Positions 1 through 10,954 are shown, counted from the stretch's first letter. The stretch: DNA of 64,000 bases from Metallosphaera cuprina Ar-4 (GCF_000204925.1 NC_015435.1:486001-550000); one strand, 5' to 3'. A program made the numbers and translations. The notes: a model not told the origin generated them from the sequence alone.

Positions 1-93
1 ATAGCTGAGCAGAGAATGAAGGAGAACTTCCCAGACCTTCCCGCATTCGTTAGCACTACGCAGAAGGCGGAAAACGGAAATAATGGCAAATAA
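1..93 (+). CDS. C-terminal end of an unidentified protein (partial)
   Basis: An open frame enters from the left edge and ends at TAA 91-93, giving 30 residues. The visible tail is hydrophilic (Lys, Glu, Asn-rich, ending NGNNGK), typical of a soluble C-terminus. I cannot identify the protein from this fragment. It runs in the same direction as the PEP synthase that follows, but the gap of about 110 bases contains an AT-rich promoter-like stretch, so it is probably a separate transcription unit. Confidence 0.6.
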   Translation: MAEQRMKENFPDLPAFVSTTQKAENGNNGK

Positions 94-203
94 TATTAAC
101 TTTTTAATTCTTCATTAGTTCTATATCAACAATTTTTTATTGGCTTTAATGTTCTAAGTAGATTTTTAAGTTTTGGTTCAAAATAGGTAGTGGGGATACT
201 TTA

Positions 204-2537
204 TTGGTCACTCAAATTTTGAAAGAAGAGGGTATTCTCCCACTCATCAAAGTAAGAAAAGAAATGATTGAGCTAGCTGGTGGAAAAGGTGCAAATCTAG
301 GCGAGCTCCTTAGCCAGGGGATCCGAGTACCCCCTGGCTTTGTTATAACTTCAAAAGCTTATTCCTACTTCTTAGATTATAACGGTTTGAGGGAAAAGAT
401 AATTTCTGCCCTCAATCTATCTCCTGATGAAGCTAGCAAGGTAATCAAGAACCTCATTTTAAGCGCAAAACTTCCTCCAGATCTAGAGGAAATGATTAAC
501 AGCTCTTATAACGAGCTAGCCAATATGGCAGGTAAAGAAGTTCTCGTTGCAGTTAGGTCCTCAGCTACAGCTGAGGACATAGAGAACGCTAGCTTTGCGG
601 GCCAACAGGATACCTACCTTAACGTAAACAGGTCCAACATAATCGAAGCTGTTAAGTTAGTTTGGGCGAGTCTATACAACGAGAGGGCAATTGAGTACAG
701 GAAGAGTAAAGGGATAGACTCATCCAAGGTGGAGATGGCGGTAGTCGTTCAAAAAATGGTTAATTCAAAGTCTTCTGGAGTCATGTTCACACTTAATCCT
801 TCTAATGGAGATAGGAACCTTATCGTGATAGAGTCCTCTTGGGGATTAGGAGAGGCGGTAGTAGGAGGAAAGGTAACCCCTGACGAGATAGTAATAAGCA
901 AGTCTAACCTGAAGATACTAGATAAGAGGATCTCGAAAAAGAATCTAAAGATCGTTTACGATAAGGGCAGGAACATTGAGGTTCATCTAGAGGGGGAGGA
1001 GAGCGAGAAACCAAGCATCTCTGACGAAGAAGCTTTAGAATTAGCCAAGTTAGCGCTTAAGATAGAAGCGCACTACGGAACACCTATGGATATAGAATGG
1101 GCTATAGATTCTGATCTTAAGTTCCCTGATAACGTTTTCATAGTTCAGGCCAGACCTGAAACTTTCTGGAGCTCTAGGAAAAAGGAGGACGTGAAAGTAG
1201 AGGAGAAACCCTCAGAGCGTAAGGTTTTGGTAAAGGGATTAGCAGCAAGTCCCGGTATAGCTAGCGGAAAGGCCAGGGTTCTTTTAGACGTCAAGGACGC
1301 AAAGGAGTTCCAGAAGGGTGAGATACTAGTAACTAAGATGACCGATCCTGACTGGGTTCCAGTGATGAAAGCGGCCTCAGCGATTGTAACAGATGAGGGA
1401 GGGATAACTAGCCATGCAGCTATAGTATCCAGGGAGCTAGGTATACCTGCAATAGTGGGCGCAAAGGAGGCCACTAAGGTACTAGAGACCGGGCAGGAGA
1501 TAACCGTCGATGCTACTAGGGGAGTCGTTTATGACGGTAAGATAATCTTAGAAGAACCGAAACAGGAATCGCATACCTCGACTGGAAGCCTAGGGTTGTC
1601 TAGAGACGCCATGCTTAGTCTCTTCCCAGTAACTGGAACTAAGATTTACATGAATTTAGGTCAACCGGACGTAATAGAGAAGTATCTAGATTTACCGTTT
1701 GATGGCATAGGGTTGATGAGGATAGAGTTCATAGTTAGCGAATGGATTAAGCATCACCCCTTATATCTTATAAAGATCGGGAAACCTGAGGAGTTCGTAA
1801 ATAAACTTGCAGACGGTATAGCTAGAGTCGCCTCAGCCATATATCCAAGACCTGTGGTAGTTAGGTTTTCGGATTTCAAGACCAATGAATACAGAGGATT
1901 GATAGGCGGTGAAGAGTTCGAACCTGAGGAGAGAAACCCAATGATAGGTTGGAGAGGGGTATCTAGATACGTTAGTCAACAATATGAACCCGCATTCAGG
2001 CTTGAGGTTAGGGCAATAAGGAAGGCTAGAGAAGATATGGGTCTAAAGAACGTATGGGTTATGTTTCCATTTGTGAGAACCAGCTGGGAGCTAAACAAGG
2101 CAATAAAGATAATGGAAGATGAAGGTCTAACTAGGACACCAGACTTCAAGGTCTGGATTATGGCAGAGGTTCCATCAGTTATAACTATGGCGGACGAGTT
2201 CTCCAAAATGGTAGACGGGTTCAGCATAGGTAGTAACGATCTAGCTCAGCTTACGCTTGGAGTTGACAGAGACTCCGAAATCCTAGGAAGGATGGGTTAT
2301 TACGACGAGAGAGACCCTGCAGTGTTGAGATCTATGAGAAGACTGATAAGAGTCGCTCATAAGTACGGTAGGACGGTCTCGATATGCGGACAGGCACCAA
2401 GCGTTTACCCAGAAGTCACCGAGTTCCTGGTCAAAGAGGGTATAGACAGCGTAAGCATAAACCCGGACACTGTTATATACACTAGAAGGCTTGTGGCTAG
2501 CATAGAGCAGAAGATCTTACTCAGAGGTATTAAGTGA
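204..2537 (+). CDS. ppsA: Phosphoenolpyruvate synthase
   Basis: 777 residues, the usual length for PEP synthase (pyruvate + ATP + water to PEP + AMP + phosphate), the entry step of gluconeogenesis from pyruvate. The N-terminal third is the PEP/pyruvate-binding ATP-grasp domain ([11 protein letters not shown] near residue 27, [11 protein letters not shown] near 115). The swivelling phosphohistidine domain carries [18 protein letters not shown] around residues 400-415. The C-terminal TIM barrel holds the catalytic Cys in SICGQAPS near residue 729. The start is TTG at 204, preceded by GTGGGGAT as a possible ribosome site and an AT-rich TATA-like stretch near 160-170. Its 3' end overlaps the convergent zinc-protein gene by 8 bases. 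Confidence 0.97.
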   Translation: MVTQILKEEGILPLIKVRKEMIELAGGKGANLGELLSQGIRVPPGFVITSKAYSYFLDYNGLREKIISALNLSPDEASKVIKNLILSAKLPPDLEEMINSSYNELANMAGKEVLVAVRSSATAEDIENASFAGQQDTYLNVNRSNIIEAVKLVWASLYNERAIEYRKSKGIDSSKVEMAVVVQKMVNSKSSGVMFTLNPSNGDRNLIVIESSWGLGEAVVGGKVTPDEIVISKSNLKILDKRISKKNLKIVYDKGRNIEVHLEGEESEKPSISDEEALELAKLALKIEAHYGTPMDIEWAIDSDLKFPDNVFIVQARPETFWSSRKKEDVKVEEKPSERKVLVKGLAASPGIASGKARVLLDVKDAKEFQKGEILVTKMTDPDWVPVMKAASAIVTDEGGITSHAAIVSRELGIPAIVGAKEATKVLETGQEITVDATRGVVYDGKIILEEPKQESHTSTGSLGLSRDAMLSLFPVTGTKIYMNLGQPDVIEKYLDLPFDGIGLMRIEFIVSEWIKHHPLYLIKIGKPEEFVNKLADGIARVASAIYPRPVVVRFSDFKTNEYRGLIGGEEFEPEERNPMIGWRGVSRYVSQQYEPAFRLEVRAIRKAREDMGLKNVWVMFPFVRTSWELNKAIKIMEDEGLTRTPDFKVWIMAEVPSVITMADEFSKMVDGFSIGSNDLAQLTLGVDRDSEILGRMGYYDERDPAVLRSMRRLIRVAHKYGRTVSICGQAPSVYPEVTEFLVKEGIDSVSINPDTVIYTRRLVASIEQKILLRGIK

Positions 2538-2811
2538 TCGTCTTGGCGCATTTTTTACATAACCTTTTTGAACCGTTAGAATAGCCTACACATTTCTCGC
2601 AGATTAAGCTTCCACATTTCTCGCAATATCCTATAGAAAGGTTTCTTAAGCAAAGTTCACACATGCTCATCTCGCAGACTGTACATATCCCTTGTTTAAT
2701 ATGATCATCACAGACGTTTCTTCCGCAGATAGTACAGACTTGCGTCGAGTACTTATCTTCACAAATCTCACATTTTAATGAACTCTTTAAACCATTGGAA
2801 CGCCTCTTCAT
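2530..2811 (-). CDS. Small Cys-rich zinc-binding protein (B-box/RING-like)
   Basis: 93 residues with about eight CxxC-type pairs (CEIC, CTIC, CTVC, CELC, CEKC twice, CKKC) plus CDDH, indicating several bound zinc ions. It resembles B-box or double zinc-ribbon modules, so protein or nucleic-acid binding is likely, but the target is unknown. The ATG at 2811 lies inside the 3' end of the inositol-1-phosphate synthase gene, in another frame, for a 44-base overlap. I see no better start downstream, so the two genes are probably cotranscribed and translationally coupled. Orthologues cannot be checked here. Confidence 0.8.
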   Translation of the reverse strand: MKRRSNGLKSSLKCEICEDKYSTQVCTICGRNVCDDHIKQGICTVCEMSMCELCLRNLSIGYCEKCGSLICEKCVGYSNGSKRLCKKCAKTIT

Positions 2812-3844
2812 CGTCCTTTGCCTGCTTTGGTGGGTGTTTAAAGTAGAACGCAGATACTTGCTCTAGAGGTCCTCCAATCCCTCTATCCTTTGCCAGTTTA
2901 ACTGCCCTAATTACGTCTACCAGCACTGAGGCGCAGTTAGACTTATCATCAACCTCTAATGTGGCCTCTACCTTAACCGGTCTACCTGCAAATCCCTTCC
3001 CGTTTACGTAAATGTAAGCCACTTTAGTGTTCCCTAGGAAGGGAACGTAGTCACTAGGTCCTATCCTTATCCTACCTTGACTCTCTATTTCTTCGCTCTC
3101 TAGGGTGCTAGTTACAGCTTTAGTTTTGCTTATCCTCTTTGAGCGCAGTCTATCTTCTGTCTTCATGTTTAAGAAATCGGTGTTTCCTCCAACGTTGAGT
3201 TGATACGTTTCCTCCACCTTTACTCCCCTCAACCTGAAGAGAGACGTTATCGCCCTATGGAATATTGTGGCACCAACCTGACCTTTAACGTCATCTCCAG
3301 CTATAGGTAGACCTAACTTCTTAAACCTCTCAGGAAACCGACCTGTAGGATCGCTAGCTATGAACACCGGAATAGCGTTTATAAATCCTACCTTAGCTTC
3401 AAGGGAAGCTTCAGCGTATGCTCTCGAAGCTTGCTCACTGCCTACAGGTAGCATGTTGATTAAGATTTCCGCTCCGCTACTTCTTAACTCGTCTATGACT
3501 GACTCTAACTTTCCTCCTCCGGTCGGTTTAAAAACATCAGACATGTGGGGTGCGACTCCGTCTAGTACTGGACCCATAGACACCTTAACTCCTAGTTTGT
3601 CCATATCCACTATTCTGGGAGTTATGTTAGGTCTCTCAAATATTGCCTCCGCCACGTCTTTCCCTACCTTGTTTACGGATACGTCAAAGGCAGCTACGAT
3701 CTTAATATCGGTTATCTTATACCCCCCAATTATTGGAGTGATCAATCCGTCAAAGTTATCCTCTCCCATTCTCCTGTAATATTCTATACCCTGGACTAAC
3801 ATAGACGCACAGTTTCCAAGTCCTGCAATTGCTATCTTGATCAT
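2768..3844 (-). CDS. ino1: myo-Inositol-1-phosphate synthase
   Basis: 358 residues, the archaeal/actinobacterial length. It converts glucose 6-phosphate to 1L-myo-inositol 1-phosphate with NAD, feeding the inositol headgroups of archaeal ether lipids. The N-terminus has the NAD-binding glycine motif ([14 protein letters not shown], residues 5-18). The centre has the family signatures [11 protein letters not shown] and [15 protein letters not shown], and GGNTDFLNM follows. It starts at ATG 3844 and is followed in the same operon by the overlapping zinc-protein gene. It diverges from the acylphosphatase gene across a short AT-rich gap (3845-3901). Confidence 0.95.
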   Translation of the reverse strand: MIKIAIAGLGNCASMLVQGIEYYRRMGEDNFDGLITPIIGGYKITDIKIVAAFDVSVNKVGKDVAEAIFERPNITPRIVDMDKLGVKVSMGPVLDGVAPHMSDVFKPTGGGKLESVIDELRSSGAEILINMLPVGSEQASRAYAEASLEAKVGFINAIPVFIASDPTGRFPERFKKLGLPIAGDDVKGQVGATIFHRAITSLFRLRGVKVEETYQLNVGGNTDFLNMKTEDRLRSKRISKTKAVTSTLESEEIESQGRIRIGPSDYVPFLGNTKVAYIYVNGKGFAGRPVKVEATLEVDDKSNCASVLVDVIRAVKLAKDRGIGGPLEQVSAFYFKHPPKQAKDDEEAFQWFKEFIKM

Positions 3845-3901
3845 CGGATTTTTAGGGTTGATTAATGGTTAAAAATATAGTGATGAAAGGGATTTAGCCG
3901 A

Positions 3902-4213
3902 ATGGTGAAGAGGTGGAGCGACTCTGAGGTGAAGTTAATGGGTCTGGTCAGGCTATATGCTTTAATCGAGGGAGAAGTTCAAGGTGTTGGGTTCAGGAGA
4001 TTTGTTCAGATTAACGCAGTCAGATTAGGACTGAAGGGTTACGCTAAGAACCTCCCTGATGGGACCGTCGAGGTAGTTGCGGAAGGTTACGAGGAGTCTG
4101 TTCAGAAACTTCTGGATCAGTTATGGAAAGGGCCTCCATTGGCTCTGGTAACTAAGGTAACTCACAAGTTCGAGAGCTATAAAGGAGAGTTCACTAGCTT
4201 CGAAACGTATTAA
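3902..4213 (+). CDS. acyP: Acylphosphatase
   Basis: 103 residues from ATG 3902, or 91 from the in-frame ATG at 3938, which begins just before the conserved fold ([20 protein letters not shown]) and may be the true start. It hydrolyses acyl phosphates such as carbamoyl phosphate and 1,3-bisphosphoglycerate. The family signatures are complete: [11 protein letters not shown] with the phosphate-binding Arg, and [17 protein letters not shown] with the catalytic Asn. It stands alone between the divergent ino1 and a gene-poor stretch. Confidence 0.93.
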   Translation: MVKRWSDSEVKLMGLVRLYALIEGEVQGVGFRRFVQINAVRLGLKGYAKNLPDGTVEVVAEGYEESVQKLLDQLWKGPPLALVTKVTHKFESYKGEFTSFETY

Positions 4214-4297
4214 GGCTGTTGACTACGGTTTCTATGTAGAAATTTAAATATAGACAAAAATAGAAAATATCATTATTTAACTAAAATCCTAGTTAAG

Positions 4298-4490
4298 ATG
4301 CGGAAAAAAGGGGAGAGAAGGTCTCAGACGAATGACGAGCTCAGGATGAGTGGAGTAGCGTTCACGTAAGGAGCTTGATGAGGTCTCCGGTTAACCAAGA
4401 AGATAAAGAAGGTGAGGCTCCATTTCGTGGATTTTATGCCGTACTTGGTTCAGAACCCAAGGTTAGAGACCCCTTCTCTAAGCTTGATTA
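4298..4490 (+). mobile_element. Relic of a TnpB (IS200/IS605-type) element 3' end with omega-RNA-like sequence
   Basis: 4298-4369 reads as a 23-residue basic tail (begins MRKKGERRSQTNDEL, ends GVAFT, stop TAA) that I recall as like the C-terminus of Sulfolobales OrfB/TnpB transposases. After the stop comes GGAGCTTGATGAGGTCTCC and a purine-rich run, then CTTGGTTCAGAACCCAAG (4444-4461) and TTAGAGA-CCCCT-TCTCTAA, both able to fold as hairpins as expected of an IS605 right end and its guide-RNA scaffold. A diverged second copy lies near 42570-42700. No body of the transposase remains. The shared sequence and hairpins are seen directly; the TnpB identity is inference from memory of family sequences. 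Confidence 0.5.
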
Positions 4491-4733
4491 AAACTCCACT
4501 TTCACTGTCTTAGCTTGAAAGCTTAAGTGAGCTAGGCAATTATTGAACGAGACATAACGATCTGGATCCAAATCGAGGCGTCTTTTGAGAAGACTAGCAT
4601 AGCGATCAAACCCTTCGCTTGCTGCCGGCAATCTGCTTGAATGTAACTTATAAATCCTATCAATATTCGAGCCCTCAATGACAGCTTGTTTAACGACTTC
4701 TAAAATATTTCTAGATATGTTTAAAAAGGACAA
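4488..4733 (-). CDS. Doubtful small ORF (81 codons) next to the relic
   Basis: Open frame from ATG 4733 to 4488, divergent from trpB. The translation looks moderately protein-like (helical, Leu/Arg/Glu-rich middle), but I recognise no family. Its only in-frame ATG lies about 10 bases from the nearest TATA-like sequence, which is too close for a normal Sulfolobales promoter. It could be a short real gene, a remnant carried with the neighbouring transposon relic, or chance. Confidence 0.25.
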   Translation of the reverse strand: MSFLNISRNILEVVKQAVIEGSNIDRIYKLHSSRLPAASEGFDRYASLLKRRLDLDPDRYVSFNNCLAHLSFQAKTVKVEF

Positions 4734-4747
4734 AACTATTTAACCTA

Positions 4748-4770
4748 ATTGGTGTTCTTGTTGCACCAAT
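4748..4770 (+). promoter_or_regulatory. Perfect 7-bp dyad over the trpB start codon
   Basis: ATTGGTG (4748-4754) and CACCAAT (4764-4770) are perfect inverted repeats separated by 9 bases. The right arm includes the first two bases of the trpB ATG. A TATA-like TTTAAAAAGG lies at 4720-4729 and another AT-rich box at 4736-4743. The dyad could be a repressor site across the transcription start. If the mRNA starts upstream of it, it could also be a hairpin masking GGTG and the start codon. Confidence 0.45.
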
Positions 4771-6034
4771 GGCAAATAATGAGGAAATAATACCAAGTTA
4801 TTGGTATAATATCATACCAGATTTACCTAAGCCCTTACCCCCGCCAAGAGATCCTCCTGATGCAGAATTCTCCAGGATAGACCTTCTAAGGAAAATAATG
4901 CCTAGCGAGGTATTAAGGCAACAGTTCACTGTCGAGAGGTTCGTCTCTATACCGAGGGAGGTTAGGGAAGCTTACATTAACATAGGAAGACCAACCCCAC
5001 TCATGAGGGCAAGGAGATTAGAGGAGTTCCTCAACACTCCCGCTAGGATATACTTTAAGTATGAGGGGGCTACTCCTACAGGCTCGCACAAAATAAACAC
5101 GGCGTTACCCCAGGCATACTTCTCAATGAGGGAGGGAATAGATCACGTTGTTACTGAAACCGGGGCTGGTCAGTGGGGAACCGCGGTAGCTCTCTCAGCT
5201 AAGATGTATGGAATAAGCTCCACGGTCTTCATGGTGAAAGTTAGTTATGAACAGAAACCTCAGCGGAGGACAATCATGCAGTTATATGGAGCTAACGTAT
5301 TCTCCAGTCCAACCTCTTATACAGAATATGGTAAAAAAGTGTTAAATGAGAATCCTAAACATCCAGGTTCTTTGGGAGTAGCTATGAGCGAGGCGATTGA
5401 GTATGCGATGTCTAACGGTTACAAGTATTTGGTAGGCAGCGTCTTAGATGTGGTGGTTCTGCATCAAAGCGTTATTGGATTGGAGGCAATAAGGCAACTA
5501 CAAGAACTGGACGAAGAGCCGGATACACTTGTTGGTTGCGTAGGTGGAGGGAGCAACTTTGGTGGCTTTTCGTTCCCGTTCATAGGATCAAGGAAAGGTT
5601 CTAAGTTTATTGCAGTAGGCTCTTATGAGATACCCAAGTTCAGTCAAGGATCCTATAACTATGACTTCCCAGACAGCGCAGGCTTACTACCACTAGTCAA
5701 GATGATTACCTTAGGCAGAGATTACGTACCTCCGCCTATTTATTCAGGAGGGCTGAGATATCACGGGGCAGCTCCTTCACTTAGCATGTTAATTAAGGAG
5801 GGCATAGTGGATTGGAGGGAGTTCAACGAAAGAGAGATATTTGAAGCGGCTCAGATATTTCTTCAGACACAGGGAATAGTACCTGCCCCGGAGTCCTCTC
5901 ACGCTATAAAAGCTGTAATAGATGAGGCAAGGGAAGCTAAGAAAAAGAACGAGAAAAAGGTTATAGTGTTTAATCTAAGCGGTCACGGTCTACTTGATCT
6001 GCCCAATTACGAGTCTATGATGAGGAGGATGTAG
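4769..6034 (+). CDS. trpB2: Tryptophan synthase beta chain, TrpB2 type
   Basis: 421 residues, longer than bacterial TrpB1 (about 395), with the N-terminal extension typical of TrpB2. It condenses indole with serine to give tryptophan using PLP. The PLP Lys lies in [14 protein letters not shown] (near residue 107), the phosphate-binding loop is VGGGSNFGG and the C-terminus has SGHGLLDL. It is the first gene of the trp operon and abuts trpA with no gap, matching the TrpB2a subgroup known to pair with TrpA in Sulfolobus. No TrpB1 gene is in the window. Confidence 0.95.
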   Translation: MANNEEIIPSYWYNIIPDLPKPLPPPRDPPDAEFSRIDLLRKIMPSEVLRQQFTVERFVSIPREVREAYINIGRPTPLMRARRLEEFLNTPARIYFKYEGATPTGSHKINTALPQAYFSMREGIDHVVTETGAGQWGTAVALSAKMYGISSTVFMVKVSYEQKPQRRTIMQLYGANVFSSPTSYTEYGKKVLNENPKHPGSLGVAMSEAIEYAMSNGYKYLVGSVLDVVVLHQSVIGLEAIRQLQELDEEPDTLVGCVGGGSNFGGFSFPFIGSRKGSKFIAVGSYEIPKFSQGSYNYDFPDSAGLLPLVKMITLGRDYVPPPIYSGGLRYHGAAPSLSMLIKEGIVDWREFNEREIFEAAQIFLQTQGIVPAPESSHAIKAVIDEAREAKKKNEKKVIVFNLSGHGLLDLPNYESMMRRM

Positions 6035-6766
6035 ATGAAGATGCTAGTGTCTTACTCCACGTTGGGCTATCCAGATAAGGATAATTATCTAAAGTTTGTT
6101 AAAGGGTTAGTAGATTCCGGTTCTGATATCCTCGAAATAGGCCTGTTACCTAAGTATGCGAAATACGACGGGCCCGTAATAAGGAGAAGTTATAAGGAAG
6201 TGTCAAAGTGGCTTAAGGACGTATGGAGCCTTCTAGAGGAGACTAGGAGAGCCGTAGACGTTCCTTTGGTCATTCTCACATACCTTGAGGACTGGGCGTC
6301 TTCGCTTCCAGAACTCCTAGATAGGATGAAGGATATAGGAATAGACGGAGTGCTCTTCCCTGACCTTTTAATAGATTACGTTGATGAGTACGAGAGATAT
6401 GTGAAGGAAATTAAGAGTCACGGGATAAAGGCAGTGATATTTACCTCACCTTCCGTTCCTGATCCCCTCATTCATAAAGTGTCTACTCTCTCAGACATCT
6501 TTCTGTACTTCGGAGTCAGACCAACTACCGGAGTTCCTTTACCAGTTGGTGTTGACTCCCTAATAACTAGAGTTAGAACCTTAGTTAAGAACAAACTGGT
6601 AGTGGGCTTCGGGCTTTCTGACGTAAACGATATGGTTAAGGCATTAAAAGCCGGAGCTGATGGAGTAGCCATAGGTACCGTTTACATAGAGGAGATAGAG
6701 AGGAACGGGGTGAATTCAGCTATTTCGTTGGCAAAGAAGTTTAGGGCGATATTGGATGGAGCCTAA
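6035..6766 (+). CDS. trpA: Tryptophan synthase alpha chain
   Basis: 243 residues, at the short end for TrpA. It cleaves indole-3-glycerol phosphate to indole and glyceraldehyde 3-phosphate. The catalytic Glu sits in [10 protein letters not shown] (near residue 36) and the Asp region in LFPDLLIDY. The phosphate-binding end of the TIM barrel is seen in VVGFGLSDV and [13 protein letters not shown] 6035 follows the trpB2 stop immediately, and the last 11 bases overlap trpD. The short length and divergent middle fit a partner of TrpB2 rather than TrpB1. Confidence 0.93.
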   Translation: MKMLVSYSTLGYPDKDNYLKFVKGLVDSGSDILEIGLLPKYAKYDGPVIRRSYKEVSKWLKDVWSLLEETRRAVDVPLVILTYLEDWASSLPELLDRMKDIGIDGVLFPDLLIDYVDEYERYVKEIKSHGIKAVIFTSPSVPDPLIHKVSTLSDIFLYFGVRPTTGVPLPVGVDSLITRVRTLVKNKLVVGFGLSDVNDMVKALKAGADGVAIGTVYIEEIERNGVNSAISLAKKFRAILDGA

Positions 6767-7787
6767 AGATTTCCTAAAAAAGATAACAGAGGGCAAATCC
6801 CTGAGCGAAGACGAGTCTAAGGAGTTAGCAGATCTAATTATGGAGGGATCAATTCCAGAATCGTTAGTAGGAGCGATATTGGTTGGATTGAGGATGAAAG
6901 GAGAGACTCCCGAGGAGATAATAGGTTTCACGAAATCTATGAGGGAACATGCCCTGAAATTAGAGGCTAAGCACACTTTGGACACTGCCGGTACGGGCGG
7001 TGATGGGTTCGGGACCATAAACGTTAGCACGGCCTCTGCCCTAGCGGTTAGCCTAGTTTATCCGGTGGCGAAACACGGTAACAGAGCAGCTAGCAGTAAG
7101 AGCGGAAGTGCAGACTTTTTGGAGGCTGTAGGTTATAACATTCAGGTTCCTCCAGAGAGAGCTAAGAGGTTGATAGAACAGGATAACTTCGCTTTCTTGT
7201 TCGCCCAGTTATATCATCCGTCAATGAAGAACGTCGCCCCAGTTAGGAAGGCGCTAGGAATAAGGACCATTTTCAACATTTTGGGCCCTCTTACCAACCC
7301 AGCCGGCTCAGAACGTCAGGTTATGGGGGTTTTCTCTACATCTACAATGAAGAGCCTATCTATCGCGGCTACTAGATTAAGTTTTGAGAAACTTCTCCTC
7401 ATTCATGGAGAACCTGGGATAGATGAGGTCAGTCCTCAAGGAAGGACTTATGTTATCGAAGTAAGCAAGGACAGGATAGACGAATACGTATTAGACTTTA
7501 AGGAAATAACAGGGAAGGAGGCCCCTATATCAAGGCTTATAGCTTTAGACCCTGCGGACTCGGTTAAGAGAGTTATAAGAGGCAGTAAAGGTGTTGATAA
7601 AGACGTTGAGTACTTCCTCAGAATAAACGTCGATGTGGCCCTATATGCGGCTGGCCTCGTGAAAGACTTTAAAGAGGGTTATGAGCTCTCTGAAGAGCTC
7701 ATAAGGAAGTTACCCAGTAAGATCGAATCCGTAGTAAAAGGTAACGGCGACTTGACTAAGTTCCAGGCTCTGGTGAGATCTATTTGA
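6756..7787 (+). CDS. trpD: Anthranilate phosphoribosyltransferase
   Basis: 343 residues, the full family length. It transfers phosphoribosyl from PRPP to anthranilate. The N-terminal helical domain includes [17 protein letters not shown]. The PRPP-binding glycine loop is [20 protein letters not shown] (near residue 73), followed by [19 protein letters not shown] and the conserved [17 protein letters not shown] 6756 lies inside the end of trpA, an 11-base overlap, and its own end overlaps trpF by 4 bases, so the cistrons are coupled. Confidence 0.96.
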   Translation: MEPKDFLKKITEGKSLSEDESKELADLIMEGSIPESLVGAILVGLRMKGETPEEIIGFTKSMREHALKLEAKHTLDTAGTGGDGFGTINVSTASALAVSLVYPVAKHGNRAASSKSGSADFLEAVGYNIQVPPERAKRLIEQDNFAFLFAQLYHPSMKNVAPVRKALGIRTIFNILGPLTNPAGSERQVMGVFSTSTMKSLSIAATRLSFEKLLLIHGEPGIDEVSPQGRTYVIEVSKDRIDEYVLDFKEITGKEAPISRLIALDPADSVKRVIRGSKGVDKDVEYFLRINVDVALYAAGLVKDFKEGYELSEELIRKLPSKIESVVKGNGDLTKFQALVRSI

Positions 7788-8365
7788 CAAAACTGAAGGT
7801 TTGTGGTATAGCCACCTTAGACGACGCAATAGAGTTAGCTAAGTTGAACGTTCACATGTTAGGTTTTGTGACAGATCCTATTAGTCCAAGATACGTTAAG
7901 TTCGACTTCTTAAACTTCTTGAAGAGCTTAACTTTACCTCTGGTATCAGTTAACGTCTTTAACATAAGAGAAGCGATCAGGAGAACCCCCTCCAACTTCC
8001 TGATTCAGGTTCACAGGATATTAAACGACGACGAGATGGACATTATGACAACCTATGAAAGGAAATTCATCATGTACGTGCCAATGTCTGAGAGATACCT
8101 TCCTTACTTGGAGAAGGCATTAAATCTAACAGGCATGGTCTTACTTGATCTAGAGAGGAAAAGCGATAAGCCAGATCTCAACTTTGCATCCAAGGTGTTG
8201 AAGGATCATCCTGAAGTAGGAATCGGAGGGGGCATCAATCTAGATAACGTAAGGGAGTTCTTGAAGTTGGAGCCAGGATGGATTGACGTTTCCAGGGGTG
8301 TAGAGGACTTCCCTGGGAAGAAAAACTTGAACAAGGTCAGGAAGCTTTTAGAGGTGATCGCGTGA
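7784..8365 (+). CDS. trpF: Phosphoribosylanthranilate isomerase
   Basis: 193 residues, a compact (beta-alpha)8 enzyme catalysing the Amadori rearrangement of phosphoribosylanthranilate. The catalytic Cys is in the N-terminal motif [11 protein letters not shown] (residues 5-15). The phosphate site is seen in [12 protein letters not shown] and [10 protein letters not shown]. The start is TTG 7784, in the last codons of trpD, and the stop overlaps the GTG of trpE. The product is somewhat diverged from bacterial TrpF, but the context makes the call firm. Confidence 0.92.
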   Translation: MTKLKVCGIATLDDAIELAKLNVHMLGFVTDPISPRYVKFDFLNFLKSLTLPLVSVNVFNIREAIRRTPSNFLIQVHRILNDDEMDIMTTYERKFIMYVPMSERYLPYLEKALNLTGMVLLDLERKSDKPDLNFASKVLKDHPEVGIGGGINLDNVREFLKLEPGWIDVSRGVEDFPGKKNLNKVRKLLEVIA

Positions 8366-9618
8366 GAACCTTTCCTATAACGGCCTTTCCTCAGCCTTAT
8401 GAAGTGTTTCGATGTGTGGAGGGAGATCAGAAGATAGCTGGTCTCATGGAGAGTGTAGAAGGACCTCAAAATAACGCTAGGTTCAGTGTAATTGCGTGGG
8501 GAGTAAGGCGTTACGTTAAGATAAAAAGAGAAGACGACTTAGAGACTATTCGTAACGCTCTTAATGGAGCTGATGAAGGAGAATTGAGGTTTAGTGGCGG
8601 TCTCCTGGGTTACCTTTCCTACGACGCTGTTAGAAAATGGGAGAACGTCAGGAATCTAAAGCCAAGAGCTGAAGAGTGGCCGGATGCAGAGTTCTTCTTG
8701 CCTGAGAACATAACGGTTTACGATCACGCACTAGGGAAGGTCTACGTTGAGGGAGACGTACCCCCAACGCAGTGCTCTCAGAACGGCGATTTCAGGGTGA
8801 GTTCCTATGACGAGTCTATGACTAAGAAAGATTACGAGTCCGGGGTTAATACTATCCTAGAGTATATCAGATCAGGTTACGCGTTCCAGGTAGTTCTTTC
8901 AAGGTTCTATAGATATCATGCTACAGGCGATCCGATGAAGTTGTACAAATCCTTGAGAAGTGTAAATCCTTCGCCTTACATGTTTTACATTAAGTTTGAG
9001 GACAGGGAACTGATAGGTTCCAGTCCAGAGCTACTCTTCTCGGTGCAGAAAGGCATAGTTGAGACCTTCCCGATAGCTGGAACAAGACCTCGAGGTAGGA
9101 CACCCGACGAGGACTTTAAGCTAGAACAAGAACTTTTATCATCAGAAAAGGAGATGGCTGAACACCTCATGCTAGTAGATCTTGCCAGGAACGATGTAGG
9201 AAAGGTGTGCGTATCAGGAACGGTTAAGGTGCCCGAGTTCGCGTACGTAGAGAAATACAGTCACGTTCAGCACATAGTGAGCAAAGTCTTGGGTACCGTT
9301 AGAAAAGACGTAGATTCGGTGGAGATCCTTAAGTCTATGTTCCCAGCTGGGACCGTTAGCGGAGCACCTAAGCCCATGGCTATGAACATAATAGAGAATC
9401 TAGAGCCTTACCAGAGAGGACCGTATGCAGGGGCAGTAGGGTTCATATCTAAGAACAGTGCAGAGTTTGCGATCATGATAAGGACAGCGTTTCTAAATAG
9501 GGATTTATTGAGAATTCAGGCAGGTGCAGGAATTGTATTTGACTCCAAGCCAGAGCAGGAGTACTTTGAAACCGAACATAAGATGAGGGCCTTGAAGGTT
9601 TCACTTGGGGTGAATTAA
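8362..9618 (+). CDS. trpE: Anthranilate synthase component I
   Basis: 418 residues, shorter than bacterial TrpE (about 500) and close to the archaeal size. It makes anthranilate from chorismate with ammonia supplied by TrpG. Seen: an N-terminal AGLMESVEG segment corresponding to the tryptophan feedback (LLES-like) site, then chorismate-binding signatures [21 protein letters not shown] and [15 protein letters not shown], and ending [17 protein letters not shown]. The GTG start at 8362 overlaps trpF by 4 bases and the stop shares one base with the trpG ATG. Confidence 0.96.
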   Translation: MRTFPITAFPQPYEVFRCVEGDQKIAGLMESVEGPQNNARFSVIAWGVRRYVKIKREDDLETIRNALNGADEGELRFSGGLLGYLSYDAVRKWENVRNLKPRAEEWPDAEFFLPENITVYDHALGKVYVEGDVPPTQCSQNGDFRVSSYDESMTKKDYESGVNTILEYIRSGYAFQVVLSRFYRYHATGDPMKLYKSLRSVNPSPYMFYIKFEDRELIGSSPELLFSVQKGIVETFPIAGTRPRGRTPDEDFKLEQELLSSEKEMAEHLMLVDLARNDVGKVCVSGTVKVPEFAYVEKYSHVQHIVSKVLGTVRKDVDSVEILKSMFPAGTVSGAPKPMAMNIIENLEPYQRGPYAGAVGFISKNSAEFAIMIRTAFLNRDLLRIQAGAGIVFDSKPEQEYFETEHKMRALKVSLGVN

Positions 9619-10199
9619 TGGACATAACGCTAGTCATAGACAACTACGATAGCTTTGTGTACAACATAGCTCAGAGCATAGGAGAACTCGGTAGTTACCC
9701 ACTAGTTGTGAGAAACGACGAGATCACAGTTAAGGGTGTGGAAAGGCTAAGACCTGATAGGATAGTGATATCTCCTGGTCCTGGGACCCCGGAGAAGGCA
9801 GAAGACGTCGGAATTGTACCAGAGGTAATAAAGTACTTGGGAAAGAGGGTCCCCATTCTAGGCATATGCTTAGGTCATCAAGCAATAGGTTACACTTTTG
9901 GGGCTAAAATAAGGAGGGCAAAGGTAATATATCATGGAAAGCTAAGCACTATAGTGAAAGTTAGCGAAAGTCCCCTCTACGTTGGGATCCCTACCGAATT
10001 CAGAGCAACCAGATATCACAGCTTAGTAGTAGATGACGTGCCCTCCTCTCTCTCCGTTGACTCTGTTTCGAAGGAAGATAATGAAGTGATGGGATTACGT
10101 CATAACGAATTTAGGATCTTTGGAGTTCAATTTCATCCTGAAAGTATAGGGACTTCAGTAGGACAAAAAATATTTTACAACTTCCTCAACAGAGTCTGA
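9618..10199 (+). CDS. trpG: Anthranilate synthase component II (glutamine amidotransferase)
   Basis: 193 residues, a class I glutaminase that feeds ammonia to TrpE. The nucleophile Cys is in [12 protein letters not shown] (near residue 85), the oxyanion loop is [10 protein letters not shown], and the His-Glu pair is in [11 protein letters not shown] near the end. ATG 9618 overlaps the trpE stop by one base, the usual tight E-G coupling. It could also serve aminodeoxychorismate synthase, but no pabB is nearby. Confidence 0.96.
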   Translation: MDITLVIDNYDSFVYNIAQSIGELGSYPLVVRNDEITVKGVERLRPDRIVISPGPGTPEKAEDVGIVPEVIKYLGKRVPILGICLGHQAIGYTFGAKIRRAKVIYHGKLSTIVKVSESPLYVGIPTEFRATRYHSLVVDDVPSSLSVDSVSKEDNEVMGLRHNEFRIFGVQFHPESIGTSVGQKIFYNFLNRV

Positions 10200-10201
10200 C
10201 A

Positions 10202-10954
10202 ATGCCGCGATACTTAGATGGATGGCTAAAGCGAGTAGTTGATAACGCTTTAAAGAGACCTTACGTCTCAAAGTCAAGGGAGAAACCAGTCTTGCAAATA
10301 ATCCCTAGAATTGAGGAATATAAGAAAAATGAACTAAACCCCATAATAGCGGAGTTTAAGAGAAGATCTCCTTCCGGCTTTAGTGAAGATAGGGATCCTA
10401 TTACTTATAGTAAACAGATGGAAAAAGGAGGGGCTTTAGCCTTAAGCGTTATAACGGAAGACAGCGTGTTTCAAGGATCATATACTTTTTTGGAAAAAAT
10501 TTCTACATCGGTGAACATTCCAGTTCTTATGAAGGACTTCGTAGTGACTGAGAGGCAGATCGACGTAGCATATAATCTTGGAGCCGATACGGTTCTGCTT
10601 ATAACTAGGATATTAACGGAAAGAGAGCTTTCAAGCTTAGTAGAGTACTCCAGGTCTTATGGTATGGAACCCCTAGTTGAGGTTCATGACGAAAACGACC
10701 TAGCAATAGCGTTGAGGATCGGAGCCAAGTTAGTTGGCATCAACTCCAGAGACTTAGTCACATTAGAAGTCAACAAGGAAAAGGCTCTGAAGCTCTTGGA
10801 ACGTATACCATCTAATGTAACTAAAGTTATGGAGAGTGGAATAGAGAGCGGAGAGGAGATAAGATATCTTAGGGAGAAGGGAGCGGATGCGTTTTTGATA
10901 GGATCTAGTTTGATGAAGGAACCAGATAAGATTAAAGATTTTGTCAGAAGTTAG
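10202..10954 (+). CDS. trpC: Indole-3-glycerol phosphate synthase
   Basis: 250 residues, the size of the well-studied Sulfolobus enzyme. It closes the indole ring, giving indole-3-glycerol phosphate for TrpA. Seen: [13 protein letters not shown] with catalytic Glu and Lys, [14 protein letters not shown] with the catalytic Lys, [25 protein letters not shown] and [12 protein letters not shown]. It begins 2 bases after trpG. Being last of the biosynthetic set, it completes chorismate to tryptophan in one operon. Confidence 0.96.
   Translation: MPRYLDGWLKRVVDNALKRPYVSKSREKPVLQIIPRIEEYKKNELNPIIAEFKRRSPSGFSEDRDPITYSKQMEKGGALALSVITEDSVFQGSYTFLEKISTSVNIPVLMKDFVVTERQIDVAYNLGADTVLLITRILTERELSSLVEYSRSYGMEPLVEVHDENDLAIALRIGAKLVGINSRDLVTLEVNKEKALKLLERIPSNVTKVMESGIESGEEIRYLREKGADAFLIGSSLMKEPDKIKDFVRS

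Larger units (their letters stand above)
4214..4768. other. Gene-poor stretch before the trp operon holding a transposon relic
   Basis: 555 bases without a convincing gene. 4214-4297 is AT-rich. 4298-4490 is a relic of a TnpB-type element 3' end (separate entry). 4488-4733 on the minus strand is an 81-codon open frame of doubtful reality. 4719-4770 holds the trp promoter region and a dyad over the trpB start codon. Confidence 0.6.

Noticed and set aside
4298-4490. Structured sequence considered as RNase P RNA or SRP RNA
   Set aside because: The conserved cores of those RNAs are absent, and a diverged second copy exists in the same window, which fits a mobile element relic better.
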